Shown piece by piece: positions 1 through 8,752 of a stretch of DNA of 38,485 bases. Within the stretch, counting starts at the first letter, position 1. Every line of letters begins with the position of its first letter. The notes under the pieces are model-generated. The model was given only the letters and a program-made list of their open reading frames with translations, made no database searches and had not been told where the DNA came from. Position numbers and translations under genes: made by a program. This stretch comes from an uncultured Lachnospiraceae bacterium (GTDB lineage Bacteria > Bacillota > Clostridia > Lachnospirales > Lachnospiraceae): contig CAJULP010000091.1 of the NCBI GenBank assembly GCA_910587295.1, positions 1-38,485 of the forward strand, given 5' to 3'.

Positions 1-231
1 GCGCCGCACATTTTGGCTTATATGTCAATACTTTTTTGAAAATTTAACAAAAATGTTTTCCGGGATATGGAGGAAAGCAAAAAAGAAGAACATGAAAAAA
101 GAGCGGAAATTCGGGCTTAAAGAGTTTCCGAGACCGCTCTGACTGTAGAATGGAGGAACCTTATAGAAGCAGTCAACACGATTGGATAATTTCAAAATAA
201 TAATAAAAAATGAAATAAAGAAGCAAGGCGT
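1..231. other. Left edge without a recognisable gene
   Basis: I see no convincing coding sequence here. An imperfect hairpin is visible (AGAGCGG at 100-106 pairs with CCGCTCT at 134-140, with an inner GGAAA/TTTCC pair), but it has no T-run after it, so it is not clearly a terminator. DUF1700 genes are usually preceded by a PadR-type regulator gene. No PadR-like sequence can be read here, so any such gene is gone or lies outside the window. Confidence 0.3.
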
Positions 232-658
232 ATGGATAGCAGTTTAAGTTTGTATTTGGACAAGGTAGACAGGTATTTAAAACCAATGCCGGCTTCGGAG
301 CGGGCCGATATTATCAATGAGATTAAAAGCGAAATGATGGAACTGGAAACAAAAGGAAAACTGTCTCCGGAACAGATCATAGAAAGACTGGGAACGCCCA
401 AAGAACTTGCCGGGGCTTATTTGGGGGAAGTGATTTCAAAAAGCAGCCGGTTCAGCCTGAAAAAGTTATGTGCGGTTGTGGCGTTTTACAGCTTTGCCGG
501 GGTCGGGAGTTTGTTTGTATTGCCGATTACCAACGTTTTTTCTTTCCGTTGTTTTAGGGATTTTGTTGTTTGTGGCAGGATGGGGGCTATGGATGTTGAC
601 AATCAAGTTCGTCCGCATGATAAGCAGAGGGAGATTTCAAAAAGGAGCAATAAAATGA
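232..658 (+). pseudogene. DUF1700 (HAAS-domain) membrane protein, frameshifted and internally deleted
   Basis: The first ~100 codons give the typical DUF1700/HAAS N-terminus: a helical domain starting MDSSLSLYLDKVDRYL and containing the IIERLGTPKELAGAYLGE segment. Near 535-545 the reading frame changes, and the C-terminal membrane helix plus basic tail (VVLGILLFVAGWGLWML, then VRMISRGR) continues in another frame to the stop at 656-658. Together the pieces make about 140 residues. Family members are usually nearer 190-200, so a central stretch of about 50 residues with membrane segments appears lost as well as the frame. Intact relatives are small membrane proteins usually paired with PadR regulators. 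Here the product would be non-functional. The family call rests on the N-terminal signature and is fairly secure. Confidence 0.6.
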
Positions 659-2440
659 AATTAAGTTTTGGAGAGGCAAAATTAACAGAAGAAACCAGAT
701 TGATTGACAAAGGAAACGCCGGTAATGACGATCCGTTTTGGCATTCTGCCCCAAGTGGAAACCTGTATCTGTATGGATCTGGACTGGCTGGACGGAAGTG
801 TGTTATTCCCCGAGGCGCTGCCCGGAGGATTAAAGATCGTATGCCATGGCAGAAGGATTGACAAAAGCCAGGTAAAACGCGTTAAATTGGTTACGATTCC
901 CTGTTTTCATGAGGTGGCGGTGAGGCTGTCAAAGCCGGAATTGCTGGCGGATATCCCAGCCGGATTCATAGAAGAAGTTTCCCCAAATCTTCCCGGGAAA
1001 AAACTTGTGGACTGTTTCGGACAGAATAAGCAAAAGGACTGGACTATCTATGGCGGATGGAAAAGGCTGAAATTGAGCGAAGGAACCGGTTATTTCACAA
1101 AATACAAGAAAAATGAAACGTGGTGGCTTGTTGACCCGGACGGCTATGCTTATCTAAGCATTGGCCCGGATTGCGTGGGAGTTCCCATGGACTGCCGGGT
1201 AGACGGTGTGGAGCAGTGGCTGGAATGGCTGCCGGAAGAAGGGGAAAAACCTTACGAGTCTATGTTTGCCAAAAACAGAAAAGGGCATGAGGGAACAAAG
1301 ACAAACCGGAAGGTGAGACTGTTTTCTTATATACAGGCAAATCTGTACCGGGTGTTTGGAGAGGACTGGTTTGAGATCTGGAAAAAGATGATGACCGGAC
1401 AGTTAAAGCACTACGGAATGAACACCTTAGGCAACTGGAGTGACAGCCGGCTTTTTGACGATGGGGCCATTCCTTATGTTACCTCACTGCCGGAGTTTCC
1501 GGCTACCAAGATTAAGACCTTTCGTGATTTTCCGGATGTGTTCAGTGAAGAATACCAAATGGAAGCCAGACGCTGTGCTTCTTTATTAAAGGAACATAAG
1601 GACGATCCAATGATGGTGGGATATTTTTTACGGAATGAGCCGGGCTGGGCTTTTGTGGATCATCTGGTACTTGCCGATGAGGTATTATATAACCCGGCGA
1701 AAACCGCTTGTAAAGAAAAGCTGATCGGATATCTGAAGGAGAAGTATAAAACGATTGAAACGTTGAATGGAACATGGGGATGTGCGCTTAAAAGCTTTGA
1801 TGACTTTTACGAGCCTAAAAAGGAGGTATCCGGCTGGTCTAAAGAAGCAAAGGCTGATTTAAAGGACTTTTCCAAAAAGATGCTCCGGGCTTATGTGGAG
1901 ATTCCTTCCCGGGAATGCCGCGAGATCGACCCGAACCACATGATCCTTGGTATGAGGTGGGCGTGGATCTCAGATCCGGATCTTGTGACGGGGTGGGAAA
2001 ACTTTGATGTATTTTCTATTAACTGCTATGCCGTAGACCCTGCTTCGGCTATCCAAAATGTTGTAGACCTTGGGGTGGATCTTCCGGTAATGATAGGTGA
2101 GTTTCATTTCGGCGCGTTGGATGCGGGGCTTACCGCCACGGGATTGGAAGGGGTCCGGACCCAGAAAGACCGGGGAGCGGCGTACCGCTATTATTGCGAG
2201 CGGGCGGTGAAACATCCAAACGGGGTGGGATGCCATTATTTCCAATGCTGTGACCAGTTTGTTTTAGGGCGGTTTGATGGGGAAAATTATAACATTGGGC
2301 TTTTTGATGTCTGCTCTAAGCCGTATGAGGATATGCTAAGGCAGGTAAAGGAATGCAGCGGCGGCATTTATCAGGTGGCGGCAGGAGAGAAGGAACCCTT
2401 TGGGCAGAAAGGGGAAGGGATTCCGATGATCGCTTACTGA
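655..2440 (+). pseudogene. Clan GH-A glycoside hydrolase, GH50-like (agarase/beta-galactosidase-like), one frameshift near the N-terminus
   Basis: A good ribosome binding site (AAAAGGAG) precedes ATG 655, which overlaps the end of the DUF1700 remnant. The first ~38 codons are in one frame. The remainder, to the stop at 2438-2440, is in another, with the switch at about 765-780 (net +1 or -2). The long second part is otherwise uninterrupted. It carries the pattern WWLVDPDGYAYLSIGPDC, then NEP (in YFLRNEPGWAF, around 1636-1653) and GEFHFG (around 2097-2114). These fit the acid/base NEP and nucleophile glutamate of retaining clan GH-A TIM-barrel enzymes. The N-terminal part resembles the small beta domain that precedes GH50-like catalytic domains. 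No signal peptide is visible, so the ancestral enzyme was probably cytoplasmic. The substrate is unknown, and 'GH50-like' is a resemblance rather than a demonstrated assignment. A shorter product starting downstream could still contain the whole barrel. Confidence 0.55.
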
Positions 2441-2493
2441 CCGAAAAGGCTCCGTCAAATTCGAGCCAGCTCAGTTTGTTGTTACCTTTGCGG
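2441..2493. repeat. Palindromic repeat, copy 1
   Basis: A ~53-bp element starts directly after the stop codon of the GH-A gene. It shares CTCCGTCAAATTCGAGCCAG and GTTACCTTTGCGG with a second copy 170 bp downstream, with only a few mismatches. Internally it can fold, with CAAATTCGAGC pairing against a degenerate GCTC-GTTTG arm. Copy 1 has a weaker left arm (CCGAAAAGG) than copy 2. It resembles REP/BIME-type intergenic repeats. Confidence 0.6.
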
Positions 2494-2560
2494 CCATGGA
2501 ACCGGTGGAATGCCAGTTCAGCCCACGCCCATTCGCCGGGAGCGCACTGGCGTGCTTAAC

Positions 2561-2579
2561 GTTGCAATTTCATTGCAAC
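2561..2579. repeat. Perfect 8-bp hairpin between the two repeat copies
   Basis: GTTGCAAT, a TTC loop, then ATTGCAAC form a perfect stem-loop midway between the repeat copies. No T-run follows. In addition, CCAGTTCAGCC (2511-2521) after copy 1 is the exact reverse complement of GGCTGAACTGG (2667-2677) after copy 2, so the whole 2441-2677 block has nested symmetry. Confidence 0.5.
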
Positions 2580-2610
2580 ATCCCGGCTCAAAAGAGGGCG
2601 TTCCCTCATT

Positions 2611-2663
2611 CCGCAAAGGCTCCGTCAAATTCGAGCCAGCTCGATTTGCCGTTACCTTTGCGG
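2611..2663. repeat. Palindromic repeat, copy 2
   Basis: This is the better-preserved copy of the 53-bp element. Its ends CCGCAAAGG and CCTTTGCGG are perfect inverted repeats. The inner arms CAAATTCGAGC and GCTCGATTTG are complementary apart from one bulged base. The element should therefore form a long imperfect cruciform or RNA hairpin. It lies just upstream of the carB promoter, so it could also act as a terminator or insulator for the upstream gene, although it lacks a poly-T tail. Confidence 0.65.
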
Positions 2664-2686
2664 AATGGCTGAACTGGTAAAGGAAA

Positions 2687-2716
2687 TTGACACTCCCGTA
2701 CATCTAATGGTAAAAT
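2687..2716 (+). promoter_or_regulatory. Sigma-A-type promoter for carB
   Basis: A consensus -35 TTGACA (2687-2692) is followed after 18 bp by TAAAAT (2711-2716). The start codon of carB lies about 60 bp downstream behind a GGAGGAG ribosome binding site (2767-2773). No pyrimidine-responsive attenuator or PyrR-type hairpin was recognised in the short leader. Confidence 0.65.
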
Positions 2717-2777
2717 GGTGCAAAGTAGGTTAAAAATGATTCCATAGAGGACACGAGAGCAGGAACGGAGGAGTTTT

Positions 2778-5700
2778 ATGCCAAAAAGAACAGATATACA
2801 TAAAGTGCTTATCATTGGTTCAGGCCCGATCATCATAGGTCAGGCCTGTGAGTTTGATTATTCGGGAACCCAGGCCTGTAAGGCGCTTCGGAAGCTGGGA
2901 TATGAGATTGTGCTTGTCAATTCCAACCCGGCAACGATCATGACAGACCCGGAGACGGCGGATGTCACTTACATCGAACCGCTGAATGTGGAGCGGCTGA
3001 CCCAGATCATCGAAAAAGAGCGTCCGGATGCGCTGCTTCCCAATTTGGGCGGGCAGTCAGGGCTGAACTTATGTGCGGAGCTTAGCAAGGCGGGAGTTTT
3101 GGATCAATATCATGTGAAGGTCATTGGCGTGCAGGTGGATGCCATTGAACGGGGGGAAGACCGGGTCGAGTTTAAAAAGACCATGGATAAGCTGGGGATT
3201 GAAATGGCCCGCAGCGAAGTGGCATATTCCGTTGAGGAAGCCCTTGCTATTGCGGACAAGCTGGGCTATCCGGTGGTGCTTCGGCCTGCTTACACGATGG
3301 GCGGCGCAGGCGGCGGCCTTGTCTATAATAAGGAAGAACTCAAGACGGTATGTGCAAGAGGGCTTCAGGCAAGCCTTGTAGGGCAGGTCCTGGTGGAAGA
3401 ATCTATCCTCGGCTGGGAAGAGCTGGAGCTGGAAGTGGTCCGGGATGCGGACAACAACATCATCACCGTCTGCTTTATTGAAAATATTGATCCCCTTGGG
3501 GTGCATACCGGGGATTCGTTTTGTTCGGCTCCCATGCTGACCATATCGGAGGAATGTCAGAAACGCCTTCAGGAGCAGGCTTACAGGATCGTGGAGTCGG
3601 TACAGGTGATCGGAGGAACTAATGTGCAGTTTGCCCATGACCCGGTAAGCGACCGGATCATCGTAATCGAGATCAATCCACGGACTTCCCGTTCTTCTGC
3701 GTTAGCTTCTAAGGCAACAGGCTTCCCGATCGCGCTGGTCTCTTCCATGCTGGCGGCAGGGCTTACCTTAAAAGATATCCCCTGCGGGAAATATGGAACC
3801 CTGGATCGGTACGTGCCGGATGGCGATTATGTGGTGATCAAGTTTGCCCGCTGGGCATTTGAGAAGTTTAAAGGGGTGGAGGATAAGTTAGGAACCCAGA
3901 TGCGGGCCGTAGGTGAGGTCATGAGCATCGGTAAAACCTACAAGGAAGCTTTCCAGAAGGCCATCCGCTCACTGGAAACCGGGCGCTATGGCTTAGGCCA
4001 TGCGCAGGATTTTGATACCCTGTCCAAGGAAGAGCTGTTAAGGAGACTGAATACCCCATCCAGCGAACGCCATTTCCTGATGTACGAGGCGCTGCGGAAA
4101 GGGGCCGCAATAGAGGAGATCCATGAGATCACGAAGGTAAAGGCATACTTTATCGAGCAGATGAAGGAGCTGGTGGAAGAAGAGGAAGAGCTTCTAAAGT
4201 GTAAAGGGGCTTTACCGGAGGACGGGATGCTGATCCAGGCGAAGAAGGACGGGTTTTCCGATAAGTACCTGAGCCAGCTTCTGCAGGTGCCGGAAGAAGA
4301 GATACGCCGCCGCCGTATTGCGCTTGGCGTTACGGAAAGCTGGGAAGGCGTCCACGTCAGTGGAACGAAAGACAGCGCTTACTATTATTCTACCTACAAT
4401 GGGCCGGATAAGAATGTGGTGAATACGGATCGGCCCAAGATCATGATCTTAGGCGGAGGTCCTAACCGGATCGGACAGGGGATCGAGTTCGATTATTGCT
4501 GTGTTCATGCGGCGATGGCTCTTAAGAAACTGGGATTTGAAACTATCATTGTAAACTGTAACCCGGAGACCGTATCAACAGACTACGATACTTCGGATAA
4601 GTTATATTTTGAACCTCTGACACTGGAGGATGTGTTAAGCATCTATGAAAAGGAAAAGCCCTTAGGGGTGATCGCCCAGTTTGGAGGCCAGACGCCTTTA
4701 AATCTGGCTTCTCAGCTAGAGGAAAACGGAGTGCGGATTTTGGGAACTTCTCCTTCTGTCATCGATCTGGCGGAGGACCGTGACCAGTTCCGGACCATGA
4801 TGGAAAAACTGGACATCCCTATGCCGGAATCCGGGATGGCGGCTACCGTTTCGGAAGCGCTTTCCATTGCCGAAAGGATCGGTTACCCGGTGATGGTGCG
4901 CCCTTCTTATGTGTTAGGCGGCAGGGGCATGGAAGTGGTCTATGATGCGGAGAGCATGACGGGATATATGAATGCGGCAGTGGGAGTAACGCCGGACCGC
5001 CCGATCCTCATCGACCGTTTCTTAAACCATGCGCTGGAGTGTGAAGCGGATGCCATCAGTGACGGGGAGCATGCGTTTGTGCCGGCGGTGATGGAACATA
5101 TCGAGCTTGCGGGCATCCACTCCGGGGATTCCGCCTGCATCATTCCTTCCGTGCACATCCCGGCGGAAAGCGTGGAGACCATTAAAGAGTATACCAGAAA
5201 GATTGCGGAGGAGATGCATGTAAAGGGCCTTATGAACATGCAGTATGCCATTGAGAACGGGAAAGTCTTCGTTTTGGAGGCAAATCCCAGGGCATCCCGG
5301 ACGGTGCCTCTTGTATCCAAGGTCTGTAACGTGCGTATGGTACCTCTGGCAACAGAGATTATTACCGCAGAGCTTACCGGACGGCCGTCGCCGATCCCGG
5401 CGCTTAAAGAGCAGGTGATCCCCAATTACGGGGTAAAGGAAGCGGTGTTCCCCTTTAATATGTTCCCCGAGGTGGATCCTGTTTTAGGACCGGAAATGCG
5501 ATCTACCGGCGAGGTTTTGGGCCTGTCCCGATCCTACGGTGAAGCGTTTTATAAAGCTCAGGAAGCGGTACAGTCAAAGCTGCCCCTTGAGGGAACGGTG
5601 TTGATCTCCGTAAATAAAAAAGATAAGGATGAAGCGGTGGAGGTTGCAAGGAGCCTGTCAGAAGACGGTTTTCGGATCGTGGCAACAGAAGGAACCTATA

Positions 5701-6002
5701 ACCTGATCACTGCGGCGGGAATCCCTGCGGTGAAAGCCAAAAAGCTTTATGAGGGAAGGCCCAACGTGCTTGATATGATCACCAACGGTGATTTTGACCT
5801 GATCATCAATTCCCCGGTGGGGAAAGACAGCGTTCATGACGACAGTTACCTTCGTAAGGCAGCCATTAAGGCAAAGGCACCTTATATCACCACGGTGGCG
5901 GCGGCAAAAGTAACGGCGGAAGGGATCCACTATTTAAGAACCCATAAAGGCAGCGAGGTGAAATCCTTACAGGAACTGCACAGTGAGATCCATGAGAAAT
6001 AA
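2778..6002 (+). CDS. carB: Carbamoyl-phosphate synthase large subunit
   Basis: This enzyme makes carbamoyl phosphate from bicarbonate, ammonia (from glutamine via CarA) and two ATP, for pyrimidine and arginine synthesis in the cytoplasm. The 1074-residue product has the normal full length and the duplicated architecture. The first ATP-grasp half begins KVLIIGSGPIIIGQACEFDYSG and continues through the glycine-rich PAYTMGGAGGG loop. The second half begins IMILGGGPNRIGQGIEFDYCC and has PSYVLGGRGME. A C-terminal MGS-like allosteric domain follows from about residue 935. The start is set by GGAGGAG at 2767-2773. The gene has its own promoter and no carA next to it: upstream lies repeat DNA and a broken glycosidase, and downstream a convergent regulator. 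The open frame has no lesions. Recognition is secure. Confidence 0.97.
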   Translation: MPKRTDIHKVLIIGSGPIIIGQACEFDYSGTQACKALRKLGYEIVLVNSNPATIMTDPETADVTYIEPLNVERLTQIIEKERPDALLPNLGGQSGLNLCAELSKAGVLDQYHVKVIGVQVDAIERGEDRVEFKKTMDKLGIEMARSEVAYSVEEALAIADKLGYPVVLRPAYTMGGAGGGLVYNKEELKTVCARGLQASLVGQVLVEESILGWEELELEVVRDADNNIITVCFIENIDPLGVHTGDSFCSAPMLTISEECQKRLQEQAYRIVESVQVIGGTNVQFAHDPVSDRIIVIEINPRTSRSSALASKATGFPIALVSSMLAAGLTLKDIPCGKYGTLDRYVPDGDYVVIKFARWAFEKFKGVEDKLGTQMRAVGEVMSIGKTYKEAFQKAIRSLETGRYGLGHAQDFDTLSKEELLRRLNTPSSERHFLMYEALRKGAAIEEIHEITKVKAYFIEQMKELVEEEEELLKCKGALPEDGMLIQAKKDGFSDKYLSQLLQVPEEEIRRRRIALGVTESWEGVHVSGTKDSAYYYSTYNGPDKNVVNTDRPKIMILGGGPNRIGQGIEFDYCCVHAAMALKKLGFETIIVNCNPETVSTDYDTSDKLYFEPLTLEDVLSIYEKEKPLGVIAQFGGQTPLNLASQLEENGVRILGTSPSVIDLAEDRDQFRTMMEKLDIPMPESGMAATVSEALSIAERIGYPVMVRPSYVLGGRGMEVVYDAESMTGYMNAAVGVTPDRPILIDRFLNHALECEADAISDGEHAFVPAVMEHIELAGIHSGDSACIIPSVHIPAESVETIKEYTRKIAEEMHVKGLMNMQYAIENGKVFVLEANPRASRTVPLVSKVCNVRMVPLATEIITAELTGRPSPIPALKEQVIPNYGVKEAVFPFNMFPEVDPVLGPEMRSTGEVLGLSRSYGEAFYKAQEAVQSKLPLEGTVLISVNKKDKDEAVEVARSLSEDGFRIVATEGTYNLITAAGIPAVKAKKLYEGRPNVLDMITNGDFDLIINSPVGKDSVHDDSYLRKAAIKAKAPYITTVAAAKVTAEGIHYLRTHKGSEVKSLQELHSEIHEK

Positions 6003-6017
6003 GGTATTTGCAATGTG

Positions 6018-6043
6018 CCCGGTACGTCGGTCATGAGACCGGG
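6018..6043. terminator. Weak hairpin between convergent carB and the LacI-type regulator gene
   Basis: CCCGGT (6018-6023) and ACCGGG (6038-6043) can pair across a 14-base loop, partly overlapping the end of the convergent regulator gene. No U-tract is present on either strand, so this is at most a candidate bidirectional terminator. Confidence 0.25.
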
Positions 6044-7029
6044 GGCGCCGGGCCGGTGGAATCCCTGACGATCAAAGTAGCCCGAAGCAGGATAGAGCCG
6101 ATCGCCACCTTGTTTAGCAGGCAGGATAAGGCGTAAAAGCCGCATTTGCCAAGTGCGGTGCGGTCCTGCTTTATGGTGGTAAGGGGCGGCGTGGTGTAGG
6201 CGGTCATAGGCAGATCGTCAAACCCCACGATGCTCACATCTTCAGGGATACGGATATTTCTGTCATCACATTCCGTGATGGCGGAGATTGCCCGTACGTC
6301 ATGGGAAAACAAAATGGCGGTGACTCCGTGGGAGAGAAGCTTTGGAATGTATTCTTTGGTGGATTCGGACACATAGTATCCTAAGCCGATGTAATCCTCG
6401 TTCACTTCCAGGCCGAATTTATACAGCGCGTTTAAATAGGCATTGTATCTTGCCTTTAGGATGTAAGATTCCAAAGGGCCGGATATGAGGCCTATTTTTT
6501 TGTGCCCCAATGAGGCCAAATGCTTTACGGCAAGCTCAAACCCTTCTTCACTGTCACAGCCCACGGAAGCAATGTTAGGGTTTTCCTTCACGGTATTATC
6601 ATAAAGGACGGTAGGGATCTTGCAGCTACGAAACTCTTTCATCCAGGGATCTAAGAGGGAAAGACCTAAAATAAAGGAGGCCTGGTAGCCGTTTTGCATC
6701 ATGAACACGCCATAAGGGGTCAGCTTTTGGAAGTCGATGGTGATGGGAACAATGTCCACGACCCATCCTTCCGGTTCTGCCATCTGCTTAAAACCCAGGA
6801 TAATATCGTGCCCAAACTTGTTTGGTGTGTCAAAATCCATGTTTTCCACCAAAATACAGAGCTTTTTTTCCTTTTTTTGCAGACGTTTGTTGACATATCC
6901 CAGCTCCACTGCCGTTTCCAGGATGCGTTTGCGCATTTCGTCACTGATATCGGTAGCGTTGTTTAAGCCTTTAGAAACGGTACTTTTGGATACTCCTAAT
7001 TTTGCGGCGATGTCATTGATCGTTGCCAT
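6031..7029 (-). CDS. LacI-family transcriptional regulator, probable repressor of the alpha-glucan operon
   Basis: A 332-residue DNA-binding regulator. The N-terminal helix-turn-helix and hinge (MATINDIAAKLGVSKSTVSK, then NKRLQKKEKK) is typical of the LacI/GalR family. It is followed by a periplasmic-binding-protein-like sugar-sensing domain, with SVGCDSEEGFELAVKHLASLGHKKIGLISG in the middle and VSIVGFDDLPMTAYTTPPLTTI near the C-terminus. I chose ATG 7029 rather than the longer open frame because the family motif starts exactly there and a GAAGAGGA ribosome binding site precedes it. The gene is divergent from the maltodextrin-type transporter. The 379-bp gap between them holds palindromic TTTCGAAA sites that are good operator candidates. 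It probably represses the transporter and debranching genes and is released by a maltodextrin-type ligand. That role is inferred from context. Confidence 0.88.
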   Translation of the reverse strand: MATINDIAAKLGVSKSTVSKGLNNATDISDEMRKRILETAVELGYVNKRLQKKEKKLCILVENMDFDTPNKFGHDIILGFKQMAEPEGWVVDIVPITIDFQKLTPYGVFMMQNGYQASFILGLSLLDPWMKEFRSCKIPTVLYDNTVKENPNIASVGCDSEEGFELAVKHLASLGHKKIGLISGPLESYILKARYNAYLNALYKFGLEVNEDYIGLGYYVSESTKEYIPKLLSHGVTAILFSHDVRAISAITECDDRNIRIPEDVSIVGFDDLPMTAYTTPPLTTIKQDRTALGKCGFYALSCLLNKVAIGSILLRATLIVRDSTGPAPPVS

Positions 7030-7207
7030 AGGTCCTCTTCCCCCCCTTGAAAGTTTGTTAAAGTTGACAATGGTTGTTTTTTTGGATAAGAAAATTATAG
7101 CAGGGGAAACCGTGAAAAACAAGACGCCTGTCTAAACTTTGTCCGCTCACATGAACGGTATACAGCAGAAAAACCAGTAAAATGCGCACATTGGAAAACA
7201 TTGGAAG

Positions 7208-7260
7208 CGAAACTTGACGAAAATTATTTTCGAAACAAGCATAGCGTGAAAGTTTCGAAA
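7208..7260. promoter_or_regulatory. Candidate LacI-family operators
   Basis: Two identical perfect palindromes TTTCGAAA lie at 7228-7235 and 7253-7260, with centres 25 bp apart. The first is embedded in the longer palindrome CGAAAATTATTTTCG (7218-7232). The half-site CGAAACTT also occurs at 7208-7215, inverted at 7249-7257, and again at 7367-7375 next to the transporter promoter. A central CG in a palindrome is the usual form of LacI/GalR operators. Binding by the adjacent regulator is inferred. Confidence 0.5.
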
Positions 7261-7329
7261 TGATATACAAACTGCACAAAGATAATGCTATGATACAGGA
7301 AAATAGACAAAAATGCACAAAAATGGCCC

Positions 7330-7358
7330 TTGCGTGAAAAATATGTCTGTGCTAATAT
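7330..7358 (+). promoter_or_regulatory. Promoter of the maltodextrin-type transporter operon
   Basis: TTGCGT (7330-7335) and TAATAT (7353-7358) are spaced by 17 bp, upstream of the AAGGAGG ribosome binding site (7395-7401) and ATG 7409. A CGAAACTTT half-site (7367-7375) lies where the first transcribed bases would be, so a bound repressor could block initiation directly. Confidence 0.45.
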
Positions 7359-7408
7359 TAATTTAGCGAAACTTTACAAAACTTTAATAAATCTAAGGAG
7401 GTAATGAA

Positions 7409-8728
7409 ATGAAAAAGTTTATAGTCGCATTATTGTTGGCAGCGATGACTATGGCTTCGGTCACTGGATGCGGTAAGGGAGGAGACTCTGGGCAAAGCGG
7501 TACCGCGCCGGAGACAGGGGCTGACAGCGCAAAAACGCAGGACGCCGGCGCAGCAGATTCAGGTGCGGCAGCATCCGGAGAAGTACAGGATATTTCTTTA
7601 AAGGTATGGTGTCCTCAGAACCAGGTTGACACCGGGATTATGGAACAGCAGCAGGCAGCGTTTGCGGCAGAACATCCGGAGTACAATATCACATGGACAA
7701 CAGAGATCGTAGGTGAGGATAAATGTCAGGAACCCCTGCTTAAGGATGTTGGAGCGGCAGCGGACGTATTTATGTTTGCAAGTGACCAGCTTCCCGCAAT
7801 GGTAGACGCAGGCGCTATCGCAAGGCTTGGCGGCGCAACAGAGGAAATGGTAAATAGCACTATTGCGGAATCTGTTGTCGCAACGGCAAAAGTGGATGAC
7901 GCTCTTTATGCGATCCCTTTTACGCACAATACATTCTTCATGTTTTATGACAAGACGATCCTGGATGAATCAGATATCACCAGCTTAGAAAAGATCATGG
8001 CGAAAGAAACCGCTGACAACGTATACAACTTCTATTTTGAGTCAGCAGGCGGCTGGAAGCTTGGATGCTATTACTACGGCGCAGGGTGCAGCATCTTTGG
8101 ACCTGACGGAAGCGACGTGGCGGCAGGCGTTGACTGGAACAACGAAACCGGTCTTGCGGTTACCAATTACCTGATCGACCTGATCAACAACCCTAAATGT
8201 GCATATGACGGTGAGATTTCCGTATCCGAGCTGGCAGGCGACCACAGGATTGGCGCGTGGTTCGACGGTTCCTGGAACTATGACCTGTACAAAGGAATCC
8301 TTGGCGATGATTTAGGCATGGCCATCATCCCGACCTTTAACCCGGATGGAACAGACCATCAGCTCCTTGGTTTCTATGGTTCTAAATGTATCGGTGTTAA
8401 CGCACAGTCACAGAACATGGCGGCAGCGGTAGCGTTTGCGGCATTCCTTGGAAATGAAGAAAACCAGGTTCTGCGTTATGAGCTTTCCGCACAGATTCCT
8501 GCAAACATGGCAGCAGGAGAGAGTGAAGCAGTGAAGGCAGACCCTCTTGCAGTGGTCATCGTAAAAGAAGCAAATGAAGCAAGTGTTGCACAGCCTGCAA
8601 ACGCAGAGTTCAGCGCAAGGTACTGGACCTATGCAAACGCAATCCCTACAGAGATCAGAAGCGGGGAGATCACAAAAGACAATGCACAGGCTAAGCTGGA
8701 TGCTTTTGTAGAATCAATGACCAAATAA
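7409..8728 (+). CDS. Maltodextrin-type ABC transporter, sugar-binding lipoprotein
   Basis: An extracellular solute-binding protein (family 1, MalE-like) that would capture maltodextrins or a related oligosaccharide and deliver them to the permeases encoded next. The 439-residue product starts with a lipoprotein signal peptide (MKKFIVALLLAAMTMASVTG followed by the lipid-modified Cys at about residue 21). A low-complexity Gly/Ala/Ser-rich linker follows to about residue 65, then the two-lobed binding domain starting at DISLKVWCPQNQ. The motif DVFMFASDQLPAMVDAGAI matches MalE-type proteins. A perfect AAGGAGG lies 8 bp before the ATG. It is the first gene of an apparent operon with two permeases, pullulanase and debranching enzyme, which is the main reason for inferring an alpha-glucan ligand. 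It is intact. Confidence 0.88.
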   Translation: MKKFIVALLLAAMTMASVTGCGKGGDSGQSGTAPETGADSAKTQDAGAADSGAAASGEVQDISLKVWCPQNQVDTGIMEQQQAAFAAEHPEYNITWTTEIVGEDKCQEPLLKDVGAAADVFMFASDQLPAMVDAGAIARLGGATEEMVNSTIAESVVATAKVDDALYAIPFTHNTFFMFYDKTILDESDITSLEKIMAKETADNVYNFYFESAGGWKLGCYYYGAGCSIFGPDGSDVAAGVDWNNETGLAVTNYLIDLINNPKCAYDGEISVSELAGDHRIGAWFDGSWNYDLYKGILGDDLGMAIIPTFNPDGTDHQLLGFYGSKCIGVNAQSQNMAAAVAFAAFLGNEENQVLRYELSAQIPANMAAGESEAVKADPLAVVIVKEANEASVAQPANAEFSARYWTYANAIPTEIRSGEITKDNAQAKLDAFVESMTK

Positions 8729-8752
8729 TGGAGATATTTGAGGAGGGCTTAG

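Noticed and set aside
2441..2677. CRISPR array
   Set aside because: There are only two palindromic copies of ~53 bp with one 117-bp intervening segment, no cas genes, and a flank structure that is symmetric rather than repeat-spacer.
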